A stretch of 64,000 bases of DNA from Bartonella vinsonii subsp. berkhoffii ATCC 51672 (lineage in GTDB: Bacteria; Pseudomonadota; Alphaproteobacteria; Rhizobiales; Rhizobiaceae): assembly GCF_902825225.1 (NCBI RefSeq), contig NZ_CADEAK010000006.1:46972-110971 (forward strand). Reading direction: 5' to 3'. Position 1 is the stretch's first letter. The number at the start of each line of letters is the position of its first letter. The notes beneath the pieces are model-generated. The model made no database searches. It was not told the DNA's origin and saw only the letters and a list, made by a program, of their open reading frames with translations. Below are positions 31,184 through 41,080 of this stretch, piece by piece. The position numbers and the translations under genes are program-made.

Positions 31184-32128
31184 TTGAGTGGAATGTTGGT
31201 TTCAGAGGGATTATCAGCTGCAAGTGATAAATCAATCCCGCCAAAATCTGGTATTGGTGATTATATCACGCTCTTAAAACCACGGGTTATGTCCCTTGTT
31301 GTATTCACAGCTTTGGTTGGACTTGTGGTGTCACCAGCTCCTATTAATCCATTTTATGGTTTTTTGGCAATTTTTTGTATTGCTCTAGGGGGTGGTGGTG
31401 CAGGAGCACTTAATATGTGGTATGATGCTGATATTGATGCAGTGATGGAACGTACCAAAAATCGTCCCATTCCCACTGGTAAGATAAGCTCTCAGAAGGC
31501 GTTTATTTTTGGTATGGTTCTTTCTGTGCTTTCTGTGTTTCTTATGGGGAGCTTCATTAATTGGTTTGCAGCATTTTTTCTTGCCTTTACAATTTTCTTT
31601 TATGTCGTTATCTATACGATTTGGCTAAAGCGCATAACGCCACAGAACATTGTTATTGGTGGTGCATCTGGAGCCTTCCCACCAATGATTGGATGGGCTG
31701 TGACAACAGGTACAGTGAGTATTGAGAGTTTTTTATTATTTTTAATCATTTTTATGTGGACGCCACCACATTTTTGGTCTCTTTCTTTATTTTCATCTCT
31801 TGACTATGATGCAGCGGGCATTCCTATGATGCCTAATGTACGAGGCGAACATTCAACAAAAAAACAGATCTTATTTTATACTGTTCTTATGTCCATATGT
31901 GCTGTTGGGCCTTATGTTACTGGTTTTGCAGGAGTTTTTTATGGTATTTTTTCATCAATCTTAAGCGTTATTTTTATTTATTTTGCTTATCGTTTGTGGA
32001 AAGCTGACACACATAATACAACTTTTGTAATGGCAAAAAAAACGTTTTTCTTTTCGTTATTTTATTTGGCAGCTCTCTTTGGCACTCTTTTAATGGAAAA
32101 TTTGATATTCTATCATCTTCTAGCATAG
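31184..32128 (+). CDS. ctaB: Protoheme IX farnesyltransferase (heme O synthase)
   Basis: 314-residue UbiA-superfamily membrane enzyme that adds a farnesyl group to heme B, giving heme O. The first aspartate motif NMWYDADIDAVMERTKNRP and PTGKISSQKA are typical, followed by helices and the conserved WTPPHFWSLSLF. The frame can start at TTG 31184 or ATG 31193; neither has ideally spaced ribosome binding. No cytochrome oxidase subunit genes flank it here, unlike in related genomes, so the heme O or A consumer must be encoded elsewhere. Confidence 0.95.
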   Translation: MSGMLVSEGLSAASDKSIPPKSGIGDYITLLKPRVMSLVVFTALVGLVVSPAPINPFYGFLAIFCIALGGGGAGALNMWYDADIDAVMERTKNRPIPTGKISSQKAFIFGMVLSVLSVFLMGSFINWFAAFFLAFTIFFYVVIYTIWLKRITPQNIVIGGASGAFPPMIGWAVTTGTVSIESFLLFLIIFMWTPPHFWSLSLFSSLDYDAAGIPMMPNVRGEHSTKKQILFYTVLMSICAVGPYVTGFAGVFYGIFSSILSVIFIYFAYRLWKADTHNTTFVMAKKTFFFSLFYLAALFGTLLMENLIFYHLLA

Positions 32129-32315
32129 AGAAATGAGTGAGCGAACTTTAAAAAAAGCTTTGCCTAACGAAAATACGATGAAAAAGTGCTATATATTAGA
32201 TGCTTTTACGAGGAAGGGTAGTATCTTACAGTGTTTTTCTTGACACCGTTTGTGTCATGCATAACAAGAGTTCGTTTAAAATTGTAGGAAAAGTTATAGA
32301 TATTAAGGATGGTTT

Positions 32316-33365
32316 ATGTCTCTACGTCCTCCTTTAACAATACGTCTTTGTGGTCCACGTGGATTTTGTGCAGGGGTTGATCGTGCTATTCAGATTGTTC
32401 TTCTTGCATTAAAAAAATATGGTGCTCCAGTGTATGTTCGTCATGAAATTGTACACAACCGCTATGTCGTTGAAGGATTGCAAAAACGGGGCGCTGTTTT
32501 TGTTGAAGAACTTGATGAGATTCCAGAAAAACACCACAACCAACCTGTCGTATTTTCTGCCCACGGTGTTCCAAAGTCTGTACCAGAAGAAGCCCGTCGC
32601 TATAATTTGTTTTATCTAAATGCAACATGTCCGTTAGTTTCTAAAGTTCATAAGCAAGTGATACGACATAAACGGCATGGTCGTCATGTTATATTAATTG
32701 GTCATTCTGGTCATCCCGAGGTAATAGGAACAATGGGGCAGCTTGAAAAAGGGGATGTGACATTAATTGAAACGATTGAGGATGCTTTATATTATCAACC
32801 TCATAATCCAGATAAATTAGGATTTGTGACGCAAACAACACTTTCTGTTGAAGATACTGCAGAGATTCTTGATGTGTTACAACAGCGTTTTCCTGCATTA
32901 GAAGCTCCGGCTGCTGAATCGATTTGTTATGCCACTACGAATCGACAAGCTGCTGTTAAGGCAGCGGCGTTGGGGAGCGATTTATTTTTAATTGTTGGAG
33001 CACCAAATTCTTCTAATTCACGACGTTTGGTAGAAGTTGCTGAAAGGTTTGGTGCTCAGCGGGCTGTTTTAGTTCAGAGGGTTGATGAAATTGATTTTGA
33101 TCGTCTGGGAGCTCTTTCTGTTGTAAGTCTTTCAGCAGGAGCTTCTGCTCCTGAAATTATTATTGAAGAAATTGTTTCAGCTTTTCGTGAACGTTATGAT
33201 GTTACAATAGAATTGGCTGAAATAGTGGTGGAAACGGAAATATTTTTGGTGAGTCGCGAATTACGTGATGTCACTTTAACGCCTCAAGATACGGCTTTTG
33301 TCAATGGTCGAGCTGAGATGCTGAAAAATGAAAATCAGGCTATGCCTCTAACGAAAGCAAAATAA
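32316..33365 (+). CDS. ispH: 4-hydroxy-3-methylbut-2-enyl diphosphate reductase
   Basis: 349-residue [4Fe-4S] enzyme, last step of the MEP pathway, producing IPP and DMAPP. The three cluster cysteines are at residue 18 (GPRGFCAGVDRAI), 105 (NATCPLVSKVHK) and about 204 (ICYATTNRQ). FSAHGVP and GHSGHPEVIGTMGQ are the other conserved segments. The stop codon overlaps the thrB ATG by one base (TAATG). This position upstream of thrB and rnhA is conserved in Rhizobiales. Confidence 0.97.
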   Translation: MSLRPPLTIRLCGPRGFCAGVDRAIQIVLLALKKYGAPVYVRHEIVHNRYVVEGLQKRGAVFVEELDEIPEKHHNQPVVFSAHGVPKSVPEEARRYNLFYLNATCPLVSKVHKQVIRHKRHGRHVILIGHSGHPEVIGTMGQLEKGDVTLIETIEDALYYQPHNPDKLGFVTQTTLSVEDTAEILDVLQQRFPALEAPAAESICYATTNRQAAVKAAALGSDLFLIVGAPNSSNSRRLVEVAERFGAQRAVLVQRVDEIDFDRLGALSVVSLSAGASAPEIIIEEIVSAFRERYDVTIELAEIVVETEIFLVSRELRDVTLTPQDTAFVNGRAEMLKNENQAMPLTKAK

Positions 33366-34324
33366 TGGCAGTTTATACAGATATTCATCCAAATGATTTG
33401 AAGGCATTTTTAACACGTTATTCGATAGGTTCACTTTTATCCTATCAAGGCATAGCGGAGGGGATCGAGAATTCTAATTTTATGTTGTATACAACAGAAG
33501 GGAGATTTGTTTTAACGCTTTATGAAAAACGTATTTCAAAAGATGATTTGCCCTTTTTTTGCGATCTTATGCAGCATTTAAGGGAGCGTGGAATTCCTTG
33601 CCCACAACCCGTCATACAAAATGATGGGACAACGATTGGTGAATTAGCAGGACGTCCTGCTGCTATTATTACTTTTCTGGAAGGAATGTGGATTCGTCAA
33701 CCCAATATATGTCATTGTGGTGAAGTGGGATCGACTTTAGCACAATTGCATTTAGCAGGACAGGATTTTACACTGAGTCGTAAAAATACTCTTTCTGTTA
33801 TGGGCTGGAAATTATTGTGGGAACATTGTCAAATGAGCAAAGATGCATTGTTAAAAGAGTTTGAACAAAAAATTAGTACGGAATTGTCTTTTTTACAGGA
33901 AAATTGGCCGTCAAATTTACCAACAGGTGTTATTCACGCTGATTTATTTAATGATAATGTGTTTTTTTTGGATCATCGTCTTTCTGGTATTATAGATTTC
34001 TATTTTGCTTGTAATGATTTTTGGGCTTATGATTTAGCTATCTGTTTGAATGCTTGGTGTTTTGAGCAAGATTACTCCTATAATCTTACCAAAGCACGCA
34101 AATTATTGGAAAATTATCAAAAAATAAGGCCATTGATGCCTTTAGAAATAAAGGCAATTATTTTATTGGCGCGTGGTGCTTCTTTACGTTTTTTACTCAC
34201 ACGTCTTTATGATTGGTTCAATACACCGCCAGAGAGCTTTGTCGTTAAGAAAGATCCATGGGAATATTGGCATAAGCTTTGTTTTTTCAGCAATGTAGAT
34301 TCATTGAGTGAAGTGGGTTTTTGA
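33365..34324 (+). CDS. thrB: Homoserine kinase, APH-fold type
   Basis: 319-residue kinase of the aminoglycoside-phosphotransferase fold used for homoserine phosphorylation in Alphaproteobacteria, unrelated to the GHMP-type ThrB of E. coli. The catalytic loop [13 protein letters not shown] holds the HxDxxxxN pattern, and [11 protein letters not shown] supplies the metal-binding aspartate. The N-terminal [15 protein letters not shown] is typical of this group. Product phosphohomoserine is used by ThrC, encoded about 7 kb away on the minus strand. Overlaps with ispH and rnhA suggest one operon. Confidence 0.94.
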   Translation: MAVYTDIHPNDLKAFLTRYSIGSLLSYQGIAEGIENSNFMLYTTEGRFVLTLYEKRISKDDLPFFCDLMQHLRERGIPCPQPVIQNDGTTIGELAGRPAAIITFLEGMWIRQPNICHCGEVGSTLAQLHLAGQDFTLSRKNTLSVMGWKLLWEHCQMSKDALLKEFEQKISTELSFLQENWPSNLPTGVIHADLFNDNVFFLDHRLSGIIDFYFACNDFWAYDLAICLNAWCFEQDYSYNLTKARKLLENYQKIRPLMPLEIKAIILLARGASLRFLLTRLYDWFNTPPESFVVKKDPWEYWHKLCFFSNVDSLSEVGF

Positions 34325-34329
34325 GTTCT

Positions 34330-34791
34330 ATGTTAAAACAATCCAAAGTCGTTGAAATTTATACAGATGGGGCTTGCTCTGGTAATCCTGGAGTAGGAGG
34401 ATGGGGAGCAATTTTACGCTGGAATGGTCATGAACGTGAACTTTATGGTGGAAAAGAGCATACGACCAACAATCAAATGGAATTAATGGCAGCAATTCAT
34501 GCATTAAAAGCGCTTAAAGAACCTTGTTTAGTCGATCTTTATACGGATTCAGTTTATGTACGCAATGGTATTTCTCTGTGGCTTGAAGGTTGGAAGAAAA
34601 ATAATTGGCGTACGGCGTCAAAAAATCCTGTGAAAAATATGGAATTATGGCAGGCTCTTGACGATGTCTGTGCTCGCCATACTATTAGATGGCATTGGGT
34701 CAAAGGGCATGCAGGGCATCCAGAGAATGAGCGGGCAGACGCTCTTGCGCGGAAAGCAATTACTGAATATCGTGAAAACGGATGTTTTTAG
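34330..34791 (+). CDS. rnhA: Ribonuclease HI
   Basis: 153 residues. It cleaves RNA in RNA-DNA hybrids. The DEDD active site is visible: [12 protein letters not shown] (Asp), [12 protein letters not shown] (Glu), [12 protein letters not shown] (Asp) and [10 protein letters not shown] (Asp), with the WVKGHAGHP histidine loop. ATG 34330 gives a normal N-terminus; a TTG at 34321 overlapping the thrB stop is also in frame. It is the second RNase H of the window (RNase HII is at 12.2 kb). Confidence 0.95.
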   Translation: MLKQSKVVEIYTDGACSGNPGVGGWGAILRWNGHERELYGGKEHTTNNQMELMAAIHALKALKEPCLVDLYTDSVYVRNGISLWLEGWKKNNWRTASKNPVKNMELWQALDDVCARHTIRWHWVKGHAGHPENERADALARKAITEYRENGCF

Positions 34792-34824
34792 AAAAAGCCC
34801 TTTTATTCAAGTCTTTCTCTTTTA

Positions 34825-35703
34825 TCACGGAGTAGCAAGAGGGAGTGATTGTGGAGAGAGTGTAAATGTTCCACTTAAAGCATGACTTTTAAAAGAAACT
34901 GTATAAAAGACTGTATGGTTTCCTTCATCTGTTATGAAATAGATTGGAGCGCTAAAGAGTGTATAGTTTGCGTTCTCAGTTACTTTTTTTGCTGGTCCAA
35001 TTTGCAGTTCTCCTCCATCTAAAAAGAGAGCGCGAGGGGTAATTTTATGTTTATTTTGTATTTTAATGAAGAGAGTGTTTTCCTTTTTTTCAGCATTTAT
35101 TTGAAATGCATCATGCGTTGTACGAGGTAAAGTATCTTGAGCTTTCTTTAACAAAGATAAAGGAAGACGTTTGTTTTTTTGAACCGATGGAGAAAAATTA
35201 AAGGGAACAGTAAAGGGAAGACAGATTGTGTGACATAATCCAAGTGTTAAAGTGCCACTTAAATTTTTGCTTGAACCAGAAAGACTGAAGGGCAATACGA
35301 CTTTATCTTTATAGCCTAATGACCAGTCATTTTCTGTTTCATAGAGCTCTGGTGTGGGATAAAAGATTTCATAAGAAACCTGTTGGTTGAAGGTAAAAAA
35401 TGGTGCCATACCGGAATTACCAGGATTACGCCAGTAGGTTTTCCATTTTGGTTTGAGAACAATTTCAATAATACCCTCTCTTATTCCAGAAAGAGACGGT
35501 TCGGTAAGAGCTAATCTGATATGTCCACCATCTGATTCATACCAAGATGTTGCCAAAAGAGATGCGTTTTGTTTTGTGTGTGCTCTGACAGAGAAGTTAA
35601 GTAATTCTAAAATTATGAATATTAAGCTAAAAGTAACTAAAAATTTTTTATAAAGGGAAATTGCGATATCTTGTAACCTTATAAACATTGGAATTTTTTT
35701 CAT
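34825..35703 (-). CDS. Exported DsbD N-terminal-domain-like protein
   Basis: 292 residues with an N-terminal hydrophobic export signal (about 18-42) and a mostly beta-strand mature region. The segments VLKPKWKTYWRNPGNSGMAP and the cysteine pair in LGLCHTICLPF (CxxxC) resemble the periplasmic alpha domain of DsbD/ScsB-type thiol-disulfide reductases. The membrane domain and thioredoxin-like gamma domain are absent, so this is an orphan periplasmic domain and not a full DsbD. Role in disulfide handling is inferred. It is convergent with rnhA and divergent from yqgE. Confidence 0.75.
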   Translation of the reverse strand: MKKIPMFIRLQDIAISLYKKFLVTFSLIFIILELLNFSVRAHTKQNASLLATSWYESDGGHIRLALTEPSLSGIREGIIEIVLKPKWKTYWRNPGNSGMAPFFTFNQQVSYEIFYPTPELYETENDWSLGYKDKVVLPFSLSGSSKNLSGTLTLGLCHTICLPFTVPFNFSPSVQKNKRLPLSLLKKAQDTLPRTTHDAFQINAEKKENTLFIKIQNKHKITPRALFLDGGELQIGPAKKVTENANYTLFSAPIYFITDEGNHTVFYTVSFKSHALSGTFTLSPQSLPLATP

Positions 35704-35756
35704 TGGAGCTTTATCTTCCTATTGTACTCACTAAAGTGACTTTTAGCATATAAATT

Positions 35757-36359
35757 ATGGAGAATAACAGATTGATGAAGCAGTGTAATGGCTTTTTGGG
35801 GGGACAGTTACTCATAGCAATGCCAGGGATGAATGACAAACGTTTTGTTCGTTCTGTTGTCTATGTTTGTGCGCATTCCGATGCAGGTGCTATGGGGATT
35901 ATTCTCAATCAATTGCACCATATTGATTTTCCAGAGCTTTTGCTTCATCTTGGGGTGATCAAAACTGGTCAAAAAAAAGAACTTTCTGAACCGATAAAAA
36001 AGTTTCCAGTGCGTTATGGTGGGCCTGTTGATCCCTCACGAGGTTTTGTGTTGCATTCTGATGATTATGCGTGTAAAGAAACTGTTTCTATTGCAGATAA
36101 GGTCTGTTTCACAGCAACGATTGATATATTAAAAGCAATTAGTTGTGAACAAGGCCCACAGCATGCATTGATAGCATTAGGTTATGCTGGATGGAAAGCC
36201 GGACAACTCGAGGCAGAAATTTCTACGAATGGTTGGTTAATTAGCTCTACATCGCCTAGTTTTCTTTTTGAAAGCGATTTAAGTCGCAAATACGATGAAA
36301 GCTTAATCCGCATGGGAATCAATCCAACCTATCTCGCTTCTGAAATGGGGCATGCCTAG
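35757..36359 (+). CDS. YqgE/AlgH family protein (DUF179)
   Basis: 200 residues, single DUF179 domain. Recognised by [24 protein letters not shown] near the N-terminus, [24 protein letters not shown] and the late [16 protein letters not shown]. Biochemical function remains unknown in the family. Start is either ATG 35757 or ATG 35775, which has ggagaa 13 bases upstream; the shorter form would begin [13 protein letters not shown]. It is convergent with the GGDEF/EAL gene across 29 bases. Confidence 0.9.
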   Translation: MENNRLMKQCNGFLGGQLLIAMPGMNDKRFVRSVVYVCAHSDAGAMGIILNQLHHIDFPELLLHLGVIKTGQKKELSEPIKKFPVRYGGPVDPSRGFVLHSDDYACKETVSIADKVCFTATIDILKAISCEQGPQHALIALGYAGWKAGQLEAEISTNGWLISSTSPSFLFESDLSRKYDESLIRMGINPTYLASEMGHA

Positions 36360-36388
36360 AGTCTAACTATTTGATTGTACACAATGTC

Positions 36389-39280
36389 CTATTCACTATA
36401 TTTTGTTGTATAAGGGAAATGGTTCTGAATGAGAATGATTAATTCTTCGATGGCAATTGGTTTAGTCACAAGAGTGCTTTGAACATATTTGCATCCTTTT
36501 TGTCGTAGAAAGATAGCTTCTTTTTCATTTTCAACGCCTTCTGCGATAATTTGCAAATTAAGGTCAATTGCCATATGGATAATGGACTTGAGGACAAGCT
36601 TTTTCTTGAGAGAGTCGATTGAAATAAGCGAGCGATCCAATTTAACCATGTCGAATGGATAACGCACGAGATAAGCAAGTGACGAATACCCTGTTCCAAA
36701 ATTATCGAGTGCAAGATTGATTCCAAGAGCTTTAATTTGTTCAAGAAAGTGTGCTGATTGTTCAGGATTTTGTCTTAAGACAAACTCGGATATTTCTATC
36801 ATCAAGCCTCCTTTGTTGAGGGGGTTGCGAAGTAAAGCCGAGCGCAATTGATTGATAAAGCGCGGATGAATCATTTCTGTACTTGGCAAATTCATTGAAA
36901 TAAAGAAAGATTGTTGAGAAAATTTTTCTTGTATATTTGTAAGATCAATAACAGCATGATCGATAATAAATTGCGCCAAATCCATGACGATTTTTTCATT
37001 TTCTACGATCTTAATAAAATCAGAGACATTTAAATTTCCGTATCTTGGATGATGCCATTCTATAATTGTTTCACAACCAATAATGTGTCCATCTGATAAA
37101 TTAAGGATGGGATGGTAGAGGATTTTTATTTCATGACGTTTTATGGCAGTGTGAATATCTTTTCCCATAGTGTTATGTTCAATGCCTAACGTGCGAAAAC
37201 TGGGGCTAAAAGGTTCAATATGGTTCCCACCCTTTTGTTTTGCACGGATCATCGCGAGTTCACTGTCATTTAAAATATCTTTAGCAGTTGCTCTATTTTC
37301 ATTCCATGTGACCAATCCAATTGATGTTGAAAGCGTTATTTTTTTTTCTGTGAGTGAAATAGGTGCTGAGATCGTTTTATGCAAATGATCCGCAAATGCC
37401 GCAATTTTCTGTGGCTCCGTTTCACTGAGTAAAATGATTGCAAAACGATCCGCGGAAAGGCGTGATAAGGTATCTTGAAAGTTAATAAGCCGGCTCAAAC
37501 GGCGTGCTATGATGAGCAGTACAGTATCACCAACAGCTATGCCTAATTTGCGATTAATTTGACGAAAATTATCAAAGTCAATCATAAAGACAGTTGGTCT
37601 AATTTTGATATTTGCTTTAGCTAAAGAAGTATAGTTTTGTAATCTATCGAAGAAAATTTGTTGGTTAGGAAGACCTGTTAAGCTGTCGTGAATGGCATCA
37701 TACAATAAGCGTTCTTCGGATTTTTTGTGATTGGTAATATTGACAATGGTGCCAATGACACGCGTAATTTTTCCATCTTTTTGCATAGCAGGCCGTGCGC
37801 GAAGAGAAAACCAATGATAATAGCCACCACCGGAAGACAGTCGAAAAATTTGATCGATACGTCCCTTTTTATTTTTAAGAATGATATCCAATATGGCCTG
37901 AAAGCGCTCACGATCATCATGGTGCAAGGCTGAAATCCAATTGCTCATAGGACCGTTAAGTATATGGCTTTCAATACCAAAAAGAGTTGTCATATTGGGG
38001 TGTACAACAATGCGGTCACGCTCGACATTCCAGTCCCAAATAATATTTCCAGCACCCTTTGCTGCGAGCACTTGTTGTTCAAGGTCAGAAAATATTCCTT
38101 CATGGAAAGCATCATTGGAAAAAGTTTGTTGCATGACAGTAAAGCTGATAAGAAGGATAATGAGTACCAATCCCCCTGCTAATGCGGGTTGGATAATATC
38201 ATTGTTTAAATATCCTGCTATGCAGGTATAAGCTCCAACACACCAGAAGCTAATGAGCAACCATGTTGGGATAAGCATAATGGCACGGTCATAGCTACGG
38301 ATAGAAAAATAGCTGATTAAAATTATACCAAGTACAGCGGTGAGGCCAAAAGACATACGGGCAATGCCAGCTGCTCTGGTTGGATCATAAATAGCAAATG
38401 TCCCTAGACCACAAAGAGCAATGGTCCATATAATTGCACCATAACTGAAGTGATAATGCCAACGATTAAGACAGAGATAGGTAAAAAGGAAAATGAAGAG
38501 TGTAGCAGCAAGTGCTACCTCTGTAGCAGCACGCCAGATCGGTTGCGTTGTTAGGGTAATTGCAAAGAATTTATTTAAAAAGTTAAAGTCGATGCCAATA
38601 TAAAAGAGTACTGCCCAAGCGATAGCTGCTGTTGCAGGAAAGAGTCCCGTTCCCCGAACGACAAAGAGAACAGTTAACAGGAGTGCTAAAAGACCTGATA
38701 TACCAAGAAGAATACCATGATAAAGCGTATAAGAATTGATTGCATCTTTATAGGCTTCAGGTTGCCATAAATAGATTTGTGATAGATTTGCAGAGTTGAG
38801 CTCGGCAACAAATGTAATGACAGCACCAGGGTTCAGTGTAATACGAAAAATATCAGAGTTTGCACTAGGCTGGCGATCGAGAGAAAAACCTTCACTTGGA
38901 GTAATGGATTGAATTCGTGCTGATCCAAGGTCTGGCCAAAGAAATCCTGAATGCGCCATCCGATAATGAGGTGCCACGATAAAACGGTCAATTTGTTCAT
39001 CTGTTGGATTTGCAAGAGAAAATACTGCCCAGTTTCCAGAAAAATTTTCACTTTTTGCTTGGACCTCAATGCGCCATACAATACCATCTGGTCCTGGTGC
39101 TGTGCTTGTTTGAAAGATAGAGTTATTGGTATGGTGAATTTCAATTGCCTTGGAAAGGTCAAGAGCGGCATCTTGAGAAGAAATTTTAACAGGCTCGATT
39201 GCCTGTGCTGACGTAAGGTGGATAAAAGAACTAACGATTATAATGAAAATGATGTTAATGATTTTACGCAAACTCTTCAC
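36389..39280 (-). CDS. Membrane-bound PAS-GGDEF-EAL protein with degenerate motifs
   Basis: 963 residues. A signal peptide (about 1-27) precedes a periplasmic domain (28-180), then about seven membrane helices (185-385), a PAS domain (405-520), a GGDEF domain (525-690) and an EAL domain (705-950). The GGDEF signature reads SADRF (609-613), so diguanylate cyclase activity is unlikely. In the EAL domain several catalytic positions remain (Glu737, Asn797, Glu829, Asp859, Lys880, Glu914, Gln934), but the signature is ETI and the DDFG pair is Asp859-Asn860. It may be a weak phosphodiesterase or a c-di-GMP effector. The layout resembles 7TMR-DISM receptors. It starts at a GTG. Confidence 0.9.
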   Translation of the reverse strand: MKSLRKIINIIFIIIVSSFIHLTSAQAIEPVKISSQDAALDLSKAIEIHHTNNSIFQTSTAPGPDGIVWRIEVQAKSENFSGNWAVFSLANPTDEQIDRFIVAPHYRMAHSGFLWPDLGSARIQSITPSEGFSLDRQPSANSDIFRITLNPGAVITFVAELNSANLSQIYLWQPEAYKDAINSYTLYHGILLGISGLLALLLTVLFVVRGTGLFPATAAIAWAVLFYIGIDFNFLNKFFAITLTTQPIWRAATEVALAATLFIFLFTYLCLNRWHYHFSYGAIIWTIALCGLGTFAIYDPTRAAGIARMSFGLTAVLGIILISYFSIRSYDRAIMLIPTWLLISFWCVGAYTCIAGYLNNDIIQPALAGGLVLIILLISFTVMQQTFSNDAFHEGIFSDLEQQVLAAKGAGNIIWDWNVERDRIVVHPNMTTLFGIESHILNGPMSNWISALHHDDRERFQAILDIILKNKKGRIDQIFRLSSGGGYYHWFSLRARPAMQKDGKITRVIGTIVNITNHKKSEERLLYDAIHDSLTGLPNQQIFFDRLQNYTSLAKANIKIRPTVFMIDFDNFRQINRKLGIAVGDTVLLIIARRLSRLINFQDTLSRLSADRFAIILLSETEPQKIAAFADHLHKTISAPISLTEKKITLSTSIGLVTWNENRATAKDILNDSELAMIRAKQKGGNHIEPFSPSFRTLGIEHNTMGKDIHTAIKRHEIKILYHPILNLSDGHIIGCETIIEWHHPRYGNLNVSDFIKIVENEKIVMDLAQFIIDHAVIDLTNIQEKFSQQSFFISMNLPSTEMIHPRFINQLRSALLRNPLNKGGLMIEISEFVLRQNPEQSAHFLEQIKALGINLALDNFGTGYSSLAYLVRYPFDMVKLDRSLISIDSLKKKLVLKSIIHMAIDLNLQIIAEGVENEKEAIFLRQKGCKYVQSTLVTKPIAIEELIILIQNHFPYTTKYSE

Positions 39281-39725
39281 AATGTCCCACTCTCAATATT
39301 TTAGGATGTTTCAGTTTTATTTAGATTTTCGAGAAAAAACGTCCACCTTTTATCATTTGTTCTACACAACAAACGATTATTATTTTTTTGAAAAGTTATA
39401 CGATTTTATACAAAAATAAGTTAACCCCTCATTTGCTTCAGTGAAGCTTGAAGCTAATAGAATCCTATATTTTTGTAGGGCAAGATTACACCATGCATTT
39501 TCAGATTTCATAGATATACCCTTGCTTATCAAATACTCTATCACATGAAGTAGGAGTTGGGTAGTTGTGTACAGCGCTTTGATAAATATTTCCCAAACTT
39601 ATTTAGTGAGAAGAACTTTTTTAGTAAATTTTATTATAAAATCTGTGCAAGTTATGATGTGACTGCTTTATAAAAAATGATATCTCCAACATGCACGAAA
39701 ACATTTTGGGAAGTCTTTTTTAATC
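39281..39725. other. Intergenic region between the M16 peptidase gene and the GGDEF/EAL gene
   Basis: 445 AT-rich bases upstream of the GGDEF/EAL gene. It includes the short perfect inverted repeat gcttca-g-tgaagc at 39435-39447 followed by another ttgaagc. No gene-like frame. It probably holds the promoter of the GGDEF/EAL gene. Confidence 0.45.
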
Positions 39726-41000
39726 TTATTTCATTTTGTATGAAAGAATTGATGTTAAATCATCAAAATTCATGAGCGATCCAACAGAACCGACGGCGGC
39801 TAGTGTTGGAGTAGAATTGTTAAAAAGACGATGGGCTAAATCAGTTAATCTTGCAGGAGTAATGAGATCTAAGCGTTCCATTGTTTCAGATATTGGAATT
39901 GGACGACCATACAGAAGCATTTGACGAGCAATGAGATGTGCTTGACTAGATGGATTTTCCTGTGATATTGTAAGATTAGCGCGATATTGCGCTTGTGCAC
40001 GTTGAAGTTCATGAGTGTGAATATTTTTGCTTGCCTTAGAAAGCTCATCAAGAATCACGGGAAGCAGTTCTTTTAGTCTTTTTTCTCCAGTGGCCGCATG
40101 AACTCCAAAAAGCCCAGTATCTGAAAACCCCCAATGAAAAGCATAAACAGAATAGCATAATCCACGTTTTTCTCTCACTTCTTGAAAGAGCCGTGATGAC
40201 ATACCACCGCCAAGAATAATGGAAAGAATTTGAGCAGCATAAAAGTCACGTGCATGATAAGCACGTCCTTCAAAACCAAGAATAACTTGTGTATCCATTA
40301 AATCGCGATATTCGCGAAAATCACCACCAACATAATTTGCAAGATTGGTGAGGGGTGCTGTTGCATGGGGACGAAAAGTGCTAAGGCGGCTTTCAACCTC
40401 TTGCAGAAAATTTTCATGTTGTACAGCTCCTGCTGCGACTACGATCATATGGTCTGCACTATATTGTTGCTTCATGAAATTGTGGAGATCAGCAGATGTA
40501 AATGATTGAATTGTTTTTGAGGTACCTAAAATAGAGCGTCCAAGCGATTGGTGACGAAAAGCTGTTTCAGTAAAGTGATCAAAAACAATATCATCAGGAA
40601 CATCACGAACGGCACCAATTTCCTGAACAACCACTTGTTTTTCTCGTTCTAATTCATTTTCATCAAATTTTGAATACATCAAAATATCTGCTAAAATATC
40701 GATGGCAAGTGGCATATCGTTTTTGAGTACGCGTGCAAAATAAGCAGTTGTTTCAGTACTGGTCGTAGCATTAATTTCACCGCCAACATCTTCGATATCA
40801 GCAGCAATTTGAAAGGCCGTACGGTTTTCTGTTCCTTTGAAAGCCATATGTTCGAGAAGATGGGCTATGCCGTGTTGTGAGCAGCTTTCATTGCGAGAGC
40901 CAACCTTCACCCATATTCCGAGAGCGACACTCTCAATTTGTTGCATTGTATGCGTGGCGATAGTCAAACCATTACTAAGACGACTGATGTCTACACCCAT
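39726..41000 (-). CDS. M16 family zinc peptidase (processing-peptidase-like)
   Basis: 424 residues of the insulinase/mitochondrial processing peptidase family. The inverted zinc motif HLLEH is at residues 47-51 and the distal zinc glutamate at Glu127 (VVVQEIGA), so the active site is complete. FFAR-type and GGGMSSRLFQEVREKRGLCYSV segments are conserved. Alphaproteobacterial homologues are the closest bacterial relatives of mitochondrial MPP-beta. It lies 80 bases after thrC on the same strand, an arrangement I recall from other Rhizobiales. The ATG has GGAG 10 bases upstream. Confidence 0.93.
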   Translation of the reverse strand: MGVDISRLSNGLTIATHTMQQIESVALGIWVKVGSRNESCSQHGIAHLLEHMAFKGTENRTAFQIAADIEDVGGEINATTSTETTAYFARVLKNDMPLAIDILADILMYSKFDENELEREKQVVVQEIGAVRDVPDDIVFDHFTETAFRHQSLGRSILGTSKTIQSFTSADLHNFMKQQYSADHMIVVAAGAVQHENFLQEVESRLSTFRPHATAPLTNLANYVGGDFREYRDLMDTQVILGFEGRAYHARDFYAAQILSIILGGGMSSRLFQEVREKRGLCYSVYAFHWGFSDTGLFGVHAATGEKRLKELLPVILDELSKASKNIHTHELQRAQAQYRANLTISQENPSSQAHLIARQMLLYGRPIPISETMERLDLITPARLTDLAHRLFNNSTPTLAAVGSVGSLMNFDDLTSILSYKMK

Positions 41001-41080
41001 GTGTTTATGACTCCATTAACAAGCCAAATACCTTATTAAAGGCATTGGAATATTGTTGATTTGACTCAATGCAGCTAACT

